5,570 bases of DNA. Origin: a bacterium. GTDB lineage: Bacteria; Zhuqueibacterota; Zhuqueibacteria; Thermofontimicrobiales; Thermofontimicrobiaceae. Shown here piece by piece: positions 1 through 5,214 of this stretch. The notes beneath the pieces are model-generated. The model did no database searches, was not told where the DNA came from, and saw only the letters and a program-made list of their open reading frames with translations. The position numbers and the translations under genes were made by a program. Each line of letters begins with the position of its first letter. Position 1 is the stretch's first letter. The stretch covers positions 1 through 5,570 of the forward strand of contig JALOPY010000203.1 of NCBI GenBank assembly GCA_025453735.1. The letters are read 5' to 3'.

Positions 1-1094
1 TCGACACTGAAACCGAATGACGGATATTTTTCCTGCTTCTGCTCCGGAACACCCCACAGAAAATCTGCCAGGCTGCGAGCAACTATTTTGTAAGGGACCG
101 CGTCCATTCCTCCGCCATGCATCATCGACATTGGTGGCATCTTTTTTTCTGCCGGAGCTGCTTTTTTATCGCTTGCTTCTTTTTTATCTTTGTCCAGGCT
201 TTTCTTCACCTGCATCATCACGGATTCTTTTACTGTGTCGGCAATATCCACAGCGATTACTGAAGCGAAGGGAAATTCACTCCGTTTATTGATAATGTTG
301 CCGATCGCGAGGTTATAAGCCACATGCCCGCTGCCGACCAGAATAAGAACAATCGATTCGGGATTTTCACGGGCAACTTTCATCGCGCCCTCCCCCATTG
401 CCGCGTCCCACAGACATTGCGCGGCATAGATATTTCGGAATTGCGCCGGGGAAATTGCATCCATGCCTTCCATCGCCGCTTTGAAATAGTAACGATGTTC
501 CACATTAGTCGTATCGATTTCAGGAATCGCTGCCTGCTCCTCGCTCGAAAGCGATTGGATTCCTCCCCTGCCGATCTTTGACGTATAGTCATGTTTGGTA
601 TTCACCCCAAACATCTTCACCTGATTTGTTCGGGCATAATCAAAAATCGACTGGTAATAACGATAATTATGTCCCCAGGTATTGAAGTAATCGGACTGGT
701 CCAAAAATTCTTCTTCCGTTATTTGACCTGAAATATAATTTGCCAGGACCTGGTTTTGTGATGGATTGAACATCTCTAATGCCAGGCAAATTTTTTCACC
801 TGCTGCAACCAGTCCCTTTATTACATTGAGTTGTACCGTATGATGCTGTTCATTCGTGTGGCTCTCGCCAAGCATGATAATCCGAAACGTGCGGAGCTTT
901 TCGATCAATTGCTCGAAGCGAATATCCATATTGGCATTGGTATCGAAAATTTTGTTCAATCTAACAGCACAAAAGTCGTATTTCGTTTGCGGATTCCCAA
1001 TGGGCAATCGCTCCATATTGAACGTATCTTCTTGAGCAATCAAATTTGAAAAGGCGAAAACAGTAACAATTATAATAATGAATGCAGCTCGCAT
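1..1094 (-). CDS. ChaN/DUF399-family (haem-binding, GESH-motif) exported protein, C-terminus cut by window edge
   Basis: 364 codons are open from the ATG at 1094 down to base 3, with no stop before the edge. Residues 1-20 form a signal peptide (MRAAF, a hydrophobic run, then ...SNLIA before QED) with no lipobox cysteine. The body matches the ChaN-like Cofac_haem_bdg layout: RIIMLGESHTNEQHH at about 71-85, LALEMFNPSQ at 104-113, WGHNY at 140-144, QCLWDAAM at 226-233 and the late motif ILVGSGHV at 251-258. ChaN proteins are known as haem-binding iron-uptake accessory proteins, although many homologues have no tested role. After the domain come a Lys/Ala-rich linker (297-318), a Met/Gly/His-rich patch (319-330) and a tail still open at 364, so an extra C-terminal domain is possible. 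The start is supported by an AGGAG (complement of 1101-1105) six bases upstream. It is transcribed away from the HAD gene. The family call is firm; the haem role is inferred from the family. Confidence 0.87.
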   Translation of the reverse strand, partial: MRAAFIIIIVTVFAFSNLIAQEDTFNMERLPIGNPQTKYDFCAVRLNKIFDTNANMDIRFEQLIEKLRTFRIIMLGESHTNEQHHTVQLNVIKGLVAAGEKICLALEMFNPSQNQVLANYISGQITEEEFLDQSDYFNTWGHNYRYYQSIFDYARTNQVKMFGVNTKHDYTSKIGRGGIQSLSSEEQAAIPEIDTTNVEHRYYFKAAMEGMDAISPAQFRNIYAAQCLWDAAMGEGAMKVARENPESIVLILVGSGHVAYNLAIGNIINKRSEFPFASVIAVDIADTVKESVMMQVKKSLDKDKKEASDKKAAPAEKKMPPMSMMHGGGMDAVPYKIVARSLADFLWGVPEQKQEKYPSFGFSV

Positions 1095-1142
1095 AAGGCT
1101 CTCCTCTCGAACACCAAAATTTTGTTAAATAATTTTGTCGAA

Positions 1143-1171
1143 AAATTAGCAATTTTAAAAATGAAAAGCAA
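1143..1171 (-). promoter_or_regulatory. putative sigma70-type promoter of the ChaN-like gene
   Basis: Read on the minus strand, TTGCTT (complement of 1166-1171) and TAATTT (complement of 1143-1148) are 17 bases apart. This predicts transcription starting near 1136 and a leader of about 40 nt before the ATG at 1094. The region is very AT-rich, so chance matches are possible. Confidence 0.35.
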
Positions 1172-1201
1172 GTGATTTATGCTGCTATCTGTAACAAGAA
1201 C

Positions 1202-1282
1202 ACCTCACTTATTGGAGGGTGAAAAAGCCTAAACCTCAGAGGTTTCAAAAAACCGCTGAGGTTTTACACCTGTAAGTGAGGT
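1202..1282. repeat. nested inverted repeat (outer ACCTCACTTA arms, inner AAACCT...AGGTTT hairpin)
   Basis: The outer arms ACCTCACTTA (1202-1211) and TAAGTGAGGT (1273-1282) are perfect complements. Inside them, 1231-1245 pairs with 1250-1264 at 14 of 15 positions (AAACCTCAGAGGTTT, loop CAAA, AAACCGCTGAGGTTT; the single A/G mismatch is at 1240/1255). GGGTG near 1218-1222 and CACC near 1267-1270 may add pairs between the two stems. I see no target-site duplication or coding capacity, so this could be a miniature element, a dispersed palindrome or a structured RNA. Confidence 0.7.
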
Positions 1283-1318
1283 ATTACTGCTATTTCTCAG
1301 CTATAGGCGATAAAATCT

Positions 1319-1332
1319 ACTGACCGGTCAGT
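1319..1332. promoter_or_regulatory. perfect 14-bp palindrome, TetR-operator-like
   Basis: ACTGACCGGTCAGT equals its own reverse complement. A TGACCGGTCA core resembles operators bound by some TetR/AcrR-family repressors, but no such regulator is in the window. It is about 150 bp from the nearer predicted promoter, so the target is unclear. The palindrome is certain; operator function is speculative. Confidence 0.3.
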
Positions 1333-1334
1333 CC

Positions 1335-1410
1335 GGCATTGACATAAGCACCACAATGAATTGTGGCATTGACTCAATCTTTGAATCAGCACCATGATTT
1401 ATTATGGTGC
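1335..1410. repeat. two related hairpin units with shared GGCATTGAC and AGCACCA words
   Basis: GGCATTGAC occurs at 1335-1343 and again at 1365-1373. AGCACCA occurs at 1347-1353 and at 1388-1394. Each AGCACCA begins a hairpin: CCACAAT-GA-ATTGTGG at 1351-1366, and GCACCATGA-TTTA-TTATGGTGC at 1389-1410 (nine pairs, one of them G-T). The second is followed by TTGTTTG, a weak T-tract. The pattern suggests a diverged tandem duplication of a hairpin unit. Confidence 0.5.
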
Positions 1411-1524
1411 TTGTTTGTGCTAAATAAACTCACTAAAACCGTTTCAACGATTTTTACCAACTTTTTGGTATCGCACCCTCTTTGAAAATGTTTGATTGTA
1501 AAAGCTCACTTTCAGGTGGAAAAT

Positions 1525-1556
1525 AAACCTGGTTTCTGCCAGAAACCAGGTTTTTA
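1525..1556 (+). terminator. strong Rho-independent-terminator-like hairpin without an upstream gene
   Basis: AAACCTGGTTTCT (1525-1537) and AGAAACCAGGTTT (1541-1553) form a perfect 13-bp stem with a GCC loop, and the plus strand continues in a T run (TTTTT at 1551-1555). It looks like an intrinsic terminator for plus-strand transcripts, but the only upstream gene runs the other way. It would end any transcript started inside the gap and shield the HAD promoter downstream. It may instead be a dispersed palindrome, since its AAACCT/AGGTTT ends match those of the hairpin at 1231-1264. Confidence 0.55.
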
Positions 1557-1596
1557 TATCCGAGACTGAGGTTTTACGATTGATCAGATTATTTTC

Positions 1597-1625
1597 TTGA
1601 TTTTTACAGAAATTTTCGGTACAAT
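1597..1625 (+). promoter_or_regulatory. putative sigma70 promoter of the HAD phosphatase gene
   Basis: TTGATT (1597-1602) and TACAAT (1620-1625) are separated by exactly 17 bases, a good match to the -35/-10 consensus. The predicted start near 1632 gives a leader of about 30 nt to the first ATG (1662) or about 70 nt to the ATG at 1701. Confidence 0.5.
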
Positions 1626-1661
1626 TAGGGTGACAAATTTCAAATTGCACTGCTAATTCTT

Positions 1662-2315
1662 ATGAATCGACAAACCACAAATAAATGGACGGACGAGCAA
1701 ATGATGAATGCGATTAAACATATAATTTTCGACCTGGGACAGGTATTTATTAAAGTTGATGTGAATGCTTTTGCGAAAAATTTTGTTGCTGAATTTGGAA
1801 TCGATCCTGCTGAATTGTCAAATGACGGATATGATGGCATACACAAAGAATTCATGTTAGGAAAAATTACGGGGGAGGAATTTCATCGAATGACGTGTGA
1901 ACACTTTAACCACATCGTGCCATTCGACAAATTCAAAACTATCTGGGAAAGCATGCTGGTTGGAGAAGTTGCCGGAACTGCCGAAATAGTCGATCGACTG
2001 CTGCGACAGAATTATTCGTTAGCCTTGCTTTCCAATACTGATCCCTGGCACTATGAATACAGCTTAAAAAATATTCCAATTTTACACCGGATTGATAAGA
2101 ATTTCTTATCGTACGAATTAAAAATGGAAAAACCCAATGCAGAAATCTTCTCGGCTGCTGCCAGGGATTTACATGCTGAACCAGGGCAATGCCTGTTTAT
2201 CGATGATTTGCACCCGAACATCGAGGGAGCCAGGACTGCCAATTTGAAGGCAATTCAATTTACCGATGCGAAGCAGCTCCGACATGATTTAACAAAATTC
2301 GGTATCAATGTGTGA
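1662..2315 (+). CDS. HAD-superfamily phosphatase, subfamily IA, YihX-like
   Basis: The 217-aa protein shows the four HAD motifs in order. Motif I is IIFDLGQVFIKVD with the presumed nucleophile Asp24, motif II is LLSNTDPWH (Ser124-Asn125), motif III is Lys157 in EKPNAEIF, and motif IV is CLFIDDLHPNIEGA (Asp181-Asp182). An all-alpha cap lies between motifs I and II. As in YihX-type enzymes, the second Asp of the classical DxD motif is replaced by Gly (DLG). The family removes phosphate from small cytoplasmic substrates; YihX acts on alpha-D-glucose-1-phosphate, but substrate cannot be assigned here. The start is uncertain: the ATG at 1662 has no visible Shine-Dalgarno, and family members usually begin a few residues before the IIFDLG strand. 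The Met codons at 1701 and 1704, preceded by a purine-rich GGACGGACGAG, may therefore be the real start, giving about 203-204 aa. The gene converges on the minus-strand gene beginning 11 bp beyond its stop. Confidence 0.88.
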   Translation: MNRQTTNKWTDEQMMNAIKHIIFDLGQVFIKVDVNAFAKNFVAEFGIDPAELSNDGYDGIHKEFMLGKITGEEFHRMTCEHFNHIVPFDKFKTIWESMLVGEVAGTAEIVDRLLRQNYSLALLSNTDPWHYEYSLKNIPILHRIDKNFLSYELKMEKPNAEIFSAAARDLHAEPGQCLFIDDLHPNIEGARTANLKAIQFTDAKQLRHDLTKFGINV

Positions 2316-2326
2316 GCCATGTTGAA

Positions 2327-2689
2327 TCATTTTTCTGGTTGCTTTTCTTTTGGAGTTAGCGATACAATCCTGGCTTTCTTTTGCGTCGTTTTTTGAGATA
2401 GCTGGGGTTCCTCTTCGTGGATGGATTTTGGGGCAGTTGGCGTCGCCGGGGCAACGACCTTTTCGATGCGGATCGGGGTGCCGTTCATCGTGAAATCCGC
2501 TCCTCGGATTTGCTCCTCATCCAAAATCCAGGTGGTGACAAAAAGCGGGACCTGGAGCACGAGCAGTTTAACACGCCACCAACCCTTTTTAATATCGGGA
2601 GCGATCGCTTCGATCCGGGCAAAGAAAGCAGGCTTATTTTCGATATAGATTAAAATATTATCATTTTCAAAAATGGGTTCTTTATTCAT
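2327..2689 (-). CDS. 120-aa conserved-looking protein of unknown function
   Basis: I do not recognise a named family. The first 80 residues look like a compact beta-rich domain (ILIYIEN, FFARIEAI, GWWRVKLLVLQVP, TTWILDEEQIRGADFTMNGTPIRIEKV) with no signal peptide or membrane segment, so it is probably cytoplasmic. Residues about 80-120 are a Pro/Lys/Gln-rich, likely disordered tail ending in KEKQPEK. The GWW(R/Q)VKLL...TWIL...FTM pattern recalls short hypothetical proteins I have seen in Desulfobacterota-like genomes, without known function. The start at 2689 has only a weak GGA upstream (GGACAGCAAAT). Its stop is 11 bp from the stop of the convergent HAD gene, with no terminator hairpin between them. 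It is divergent from the membrane-protein gene at 2775. Plus-strand frames across it (2417-2653, 2421-2648) are shadows. Confidence 0.72.
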   Translation of the reverse strand: MNKEPIFENDNILIYIENKPAFFARIEAIAPDIKKGWWRVKLLVLQVPLFVTTWILDEEQIRGADFTMNGTPIRIEKVVAPATPTAPKSIHEEEPQLSQKTTQKKARIVSLTPKEKQPEK

Positions 2690-2709
2690 ATTTGCTGTCC
2701 GTTAGTTTT

Positions 2710-2721
2710 TTTACGCGTAAA
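2710..2721. promoter_or_regulatory. perfect 12-bp palindrome TTTACGCGTAAA between divergent genes
   Basis: The palindrome sits in the 85-bp space between the starts at 2689 (minus) and 2775 (plus), where a shared operator would be expected. I could not place a convincing promoter for either gene here: TTAACA (2723-2728) and TATATT (2751-2756) are 22 bases apart, too far for a standard pair. An operator role is only suggested by position and symmetry. Confidence 0.3.
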
Positions 2722-2774
2722 TTTAACAAAAGAGATGTAAAGAATCAAGTTATATTTTCGGGGAGAGGATCATA

Positions 2775-3305
2775 ATGAAAAGAACAACCAAGCTCGTAAA
2801 ATTATCGCTAATTTTGCTCTTTCTGTTTTCAGCTTCATTGGCGCTGCCCCAATTTGAACCCGACACTCAACCCGTTCCGGGACGACTGGAACGAACTCCA
2901 CTTCCCTCATCCGACTCAATTTTTCAAATTATTCCGCAGGCATATTACTTAAAAATAACTGCGTTTAAGACAATCTCGATCATTATCATTGTACTCGCTT
3001 TCATTTTGGGATTTGTGAGCTATTTTATTGGAATGAGCGCCGGCGGCGATATCAATAAAAGAGAGATCCGAAAGGCTATTTTCTCGGCGCTCATGATTGC
3101 TATTTTTGCCCGACCGATCGCCATTCTTGCCCATCAATATTTGGGCATCGGGCTTAGCTATGTCATGTCGGAAAGCTATGCTTTTGGGATCGCTGGGTTC
3201 ATCATCTACATTCTCTGGACCGCGTACCTGTTAGCCATTCCAGTCTATCTCTATGAATCATTTACGGTCACCGCGAAAGAAGCTTATCCTGCGGGCAGAC
3301 GCTGA
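2775..3305 (+). CDS. 176-aa membrane protein of unknown function with signal peptide
   Basis: No family is recognised. The N-terminus is basic (MKRTTKLVK) followed by a hydrophobic run to about residue 24 (SLILLFLFSASLA, then LPQF), a likely cleavable signal peptide or signal anchor. A Pro-rich, probably extracytoplasmic stretch follows (26-60: QFEPDTQPVPGR...). Three hydrophobic segments come next: about 66-88 (ISIIIIVLAFILGFVSYFIG), 102-120 (IFSALMIAIFARPIAILAH) and 134-160 (rich in Ile, Leu, Tyr and Ala). A charged loop, GGDINKREIRK (90-100), joins the first two. The short C-terminal tail ends in PAGRR. The start at 2775 is supported by GGGGAGAGG at 2760-2768, spaced six bases from the ATG. 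The gene is transcribed divergently from the 120-aa gene and is followed by a 309-bp gap. It may be a small integral membrane or envelope protein; no substrate or enzymatic motif is visible. Confidence 0.8.
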   Translation: MKRTTKLVKLSLILLFLFSASLALPQFEPDTQPVPGRLERTPLPSSDSIFQIIPQAYYLKITAFKTISIIIIVLAFILGFVSYFIGMSAGGDINKREIRKAIFSALMIAIFARPIAILAHQYLGIGLSYVMSESYAFGIAGFIIYILWTAYLLAIPVYLYESFTVTAKEAYPAGRR

Positions 3306-3496
3306 GCAAATAAATGGCTTTGATAGAATTAATAGGGGCTGCCCACTTTTGATCCGACGTCCAAAATAAAAATTTGGCTTACAACACTGTAATTTTGGCC
3401 TCTTGTTAAAAAACTAAAGATGATTTGATAAAAAAATTTCAAAAAACAGGCATCGCAAATTTCCAGCGTTGTTTGTAATTCTCAAACATCTTATGG

Positions 3497-3510
3497 TTGA
3501 TTAAAATCAA
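3497..3510. promoter_or_regulatory. exact FNR/CRP-family box TTGAT-N4-ATCAA
   Basis: TTGATTAAAATCAA fits the FNR consensus half-sites at all ten defined positions. Its centre lies about 67 bp upstream of the transcription start predicted from the promoter at 3536-3564, which is within the range of upstream (class I) activator sites. FNR-type factors respond to oxygen, redox state or nitric oxide. No such regulator is in the window, so binding is inferred only from the motif. Confidence 0.4.
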
Positions 3511-3535
3511 ATTTTCTTAAACCCAGGGAAAAATC

Positions 3536-3564
3536 TTGAATCTTTAAAATAATATCCCTATTTT
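3536..3564 (+). promoter_or_regulatory. putative promoter of the ATP-grasp gene
   Basis: TTGAAT (3536-3541) and TATTTT (3559-3564) are 17 bases apart, predicting a start near 3571 and a leader of about 45 nt to the ATG at 3615. An alternative -10, TAAAAT (3545-3550), lacks a good -35. AT-richness makes the call tentative. Confidence 0.35.
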
Positions 3565-3614
3565 CAAAACTTTAATTCACGCAAATGACTGCGTTTAACA
3601 ACAAGGAGGTCGAA

Positions 3615-4997
3615 ATGATCGATCAGATGGCGAATTTGAATTTATCGTATTTAATTGAATTATCGAAAGATGGTATTGATGCACCTGGGCAGTATCAAGC
3701 CCTGCTCGAGTATCTGGTCAAGGAACGCTGTACATTTAAGGGCGAACCCATGCCCACGCTGCTGAAACCGAATTTTATCTCCCCAAAACAAAGCAAACAG
3801 CTTCAACACACCGTCGAAAAAATCAGCAGTGCATTGAATAAGTTTATCGGAATTTATCTTAATAATGAACAGGTGCGACAGATCATGAAATTCTCCGCTG
3901 CGGAGAACGAGTTGTTTTTCATCGAACCGCATTACAGTGTTCCACTGGTCATCGCCCGTCTTGATGCCTTTATGAATGATTACGAGGTCAAATTCCTGGA
4001 ATTCAATTGCGATTCCCCAGCAGGCACGGCTTATTCGGATGTGCTCGAAGATGGCTTCAAAGCAATCTTAAACAGCTATGAATTTATTGATAGCTGGAAG
4101 ATCGAGTATATCAATCGGCAGGAACGATTTTTTCAGGCGATCCGAAGCTGTTATAAAGAGTTCAAGCAGAGCCACACCCAAATGCCTGAAAAACCAACCA
4201 TTGCCATTGTCGATTGGGCTGAGGTTTCCACGGCTTCGGAGTTTGCCCTGCTGAAAGATTTTTTTGAGACAAAGGGACTATCAACAATTATCACCAGTCC
4301 CCAAAAATTCCAGATCGATGGCGACAAAATGGTCGTGGACGGTGAGCCAGTCCACCTGATCTATCGTCGTGTCATTACCCGAGAGCTGGTTGAGAAATTG
4401 GATGAAGTCCAAAATTTTGTTCAGGGTGTGAAAAATGGGCTGGCGTGTATGTGTAATCCTTTCCGGTCTTTTATTGTCGGCAATAAAAAAGCGTTGGCGC
4501 TATTAACAGACGATCGGTTTCAGGATATTTACAATCGAGAGGAACTCGAAGTGATTCAAAAAGCGATTCCGTGGACAAAGATTCTGGCAGATATGAAAGC
4601 CACTTATGATGGCTATGCCGTTGATCTGCACGGTTTCGTCTCGGATAATAAGGATAAATTAGTTTTAAAGCCAGCTTCGTCTTATGGCGGCAAAGATGTT
4701 TTCCTGGGCAGAGAAACAAATCAACAGACCTGGGATAAAGTGATCGATGACAATATTGCGTCTGAAGATTGGGTGGTGCAGCAGTATGTCAATATTCCTC
4801 AAGAAATTTTTCCTGAGATAACAGATCATGTTAAAATGAAGCTGAAGAAAGTGAACATCAATCCATTTGCGTTTGTGGGCAAATATGGTGGAACAATTTC
4901 TCGAGTGTCTGACAAATCGATCATTAATGTCAGCGCTGGTGGTGGCTTGGTACCGACCATGAGTGTGGTGAAGAAGAAGGATATTGGTTTGGGATAA
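3615..4997 (+). CDS. ATP-grasp ligase, circularly permuted/glutathionylspermidine-synthase-like
   Basis: The 460-aa protein has the motif order of the permuted ATP-grasp/glutathionylspermidine-synthase-like group. It shows EFNCDSPAG at 129-137, LIYRRVITRE at 248-257, a Lys pair at 291-292 after NPFRSFIVGN, and the glycine-rich nucleotide loop VLKPASSYGGKDVFLG at 350-365. WVVQQYVNIP follows at 386-395, and the C-terminal metal/ATP-site block NPFAFVGKYGGTISR...NVSAGGG lies at 416-444. Such enzymes activate a carboxylate with ATP as an acyl phosphate and join it to an amine or thiol in the cytoplasm; the substrate here is unknown. No signal peptide or membrane segment is seen. The start at 3615 is chosen because AAGGAGG (3603-3609) lies five bases upstream; the in-frame ATG at 3585 lacks a ribosome site and would place this one inside the coding region. 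An FNR-type box and a possible promoter lie upstream. An N-formylglutamate amidohydrolase-type gene follows on the same strand after 217 bp, suggesting a joint conjugate-making and -breaking role. Confidence 0.82.
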   Translation: MIDQMANLNLSYLIELSKDGIDAPGQYQALLEYLVKERCTFKGEPMPTLLKPNFISPKQSKQLQHTVEKISSALNKFIGIYLNNEQVRQIMKFSAAENELFFIEPHYSVPLVIARLDAFMNDYEVKFLEFNCDSPAGTAYSDVLEDGFKAILNSYEFIDSWKIEYINRQERFFQAIRSCYKEFKQSHTQMPEKPTIAIVDWAEVSTASEFALLKDFFETKGLSTIITSPQKFQIDGDKMVVDGEPVHLIYRRVITRELVEKLDEVQNFVQGVKNGLACMCNPFRSFIVGNKKALALLTDDRFQDIYNREELEVIQKAIPWTKILADMKATYDGYAVDLHGFVSDNKDKLVLKPASSYGGKDVFLGRETNQQTWDKVIDDNIASEDWVVQQYVNIPQEIFPEITDHVKMKLKKVNINPFAFVGKYGGTISRVSDKSIINVSAGGGLVPTMSVVKKKDIGLG

Positions 4998-5018
4998 TGG
5001 GTAACTGGGTAATAACCG

Positions 5019-5051
5019 ATCCTTGCGAAGGTTCGGAACCTTCGCAAGGAT
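5019..5051. repeat. long perfect hairpin after the ATP-grasp gene
   Basis: ATCCTTGCGAAGGTTC (5019-5034) and GAACCTTCGCAAGGAT (5036-5051) are perfect 16-base complements around one G; the innermost pairs would open to form the loop. It starts 22 bases after the stop codon. There is no T-tract (ATTAAAC follows), so it is not a classic intrinsic terminator. It could stabilise the 3' end of the ligase mRNA or be a dispersed palindromic repeat. Confidence 0.65.
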
Positions 5052-5099
5052 TAAACTGACTTAGCTTGCAATAAATCACATATTTTTTTCCAACTGATA

Positions 5100-5162
5100 G
5101 AAACAACCCAACGGATTTTATTATTAAAAAATTTCATCCGTTGGTTTGTTTCAATCCGTTGG
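5100..5162 (+). promoter_or_regulatory. long hairpin with duplicated right arm, terminator/attenuator-like
   Basis: GAACAACC-type arms pair over 17 bases with one mismatch: GAAACAACCCAACGGAT (5100-5116) with ATCCGTTGGTTTGTTTC (5136-5152), around a 19-base AT-rich loop. The core ATCCGTTGG recurs immediately downstream at 5154-5162, so CCAACGGAT (5108-5116) can pair with either copy. The T-rich TTTGTTTC after the core could help termination. The layout fits a terminator or switchable leader before the amidohydrolase gene, but may simply be a degraded repeat. Confidence 0.5.
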
Positions 5163-5175
5163 CAATTCTTACAAT
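5146..5175 (+). promoter_or_regulatory. possible promoter of the amidohydrolase gene
   Basis: TTGTTT (5146-5151) and TACAAT (5170-5175) are 18 bases apart, predicting a start near 5182 and a leader of about 33 nt. The -10 is identical to that of the HAD promoter candidate. The -35 lies within the right arm of the long hairpin. Confidence 0.3.
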
Positions 5176-5214
5176 ATCTCTTTAATCACCTTAAATGGAA
5201 TTTTGGAACAGGAT

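Larger units (their letters stand above)
1095..1661. other. 567-bp structured intergenic region between divergent genes
   Basis: No credible coding sequence lies here; a 68-codon minus-strand frame at 1444-1650 has no recognisable features. The region holds the presumed outward promoters near each end (1143-1171 and 1597-1625). Between them, in order, are a nested hairpin (1202-1282), a 14-bp palindrome (1319-1332), two related small hairpins (1335-1410) and a terminator-like hairpin (1525-1556). Because the flanking genes point away from each other, none of these can be a normal end-of-gene terminator for either one. They may belong to an unrecognised small RNA or be dispersed palindromic repeats. 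Confidence 0.6.
3306..3614. other. 309-bp AT-rich intergenic region with regulatory signals
   Basis: No coding sequence is visible. The region carries an exact FNR-type inverted repeat (3497-3510) and a possible promoter (3536-3564) ahead of the ATP-grasp gene. A Shine-Dalgarno lies at 3603-3609. No convincing terminator for the membrane-protein gene is seen; the only pairing near its end is a 6-bp stem (GGGCAG 3293-3298 with CTGCCC 3339-3344) with a 40-base loop. Confidence 0.55.

Noticed and set aside
17..1049. Plus-strand frames at 17-292, 324-581 and 831-1049 and minus-strand frames at 380-592 and 961-1152
   Set aside because: All but the end of the last overlap the ChaN-like gene in other frames, and that gene has clear family motifs; these are shadows.
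1115..1124. CAAAATTTTG palindrome upstream of the ChaN-like gene
   Set aside because: Short AT-only palindromes are expected by chance in such AT-rich DNA.
1339..1398. Promoter from TTGACA (1339) or TTGACT (1369)
   Set aside because: The bases 16-18 positions downstream do not form an acceptable -10 for TTGACA, and only the weak CATGAT for TTGACT.
1444..1650. 68-codon minus-strand open frame
   Set aside because: It spans the strong terminator-like hairpin and the HAD promoter candidate, has no ribosome site or recognisable motif, and has a composition typical of translated AT-rich spacer.
2417..2653. Two plus-strand frames opposite the 120-aa gene
   Set aside because: The minus-strand protein has the more protein-like pattern (conserved aromatics, orderly domain and tail); the plus frames have no family features or ribosome site.
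3293..3344. GGGCAG/CTGCCC pairing as terminator of the membrane-protein gene
   Set aside because: It has only six pairs with a 40-base loop, starts inside the coding region and lacks a true T-tract.
3585..3614. Upstream ATG giving a 470-aa ATP-grasp protein
   Set aside because: The near-perfect AAGGAGG at 3603-3609 would lie inside the coding region and is placed correctly for the ATG at 3615.
4994..5014. Repeated GGGTAA words after the ATP-grasp stop
   Set aside because: Only two short copies, too few to call a repeat array or an origin-type iteron.
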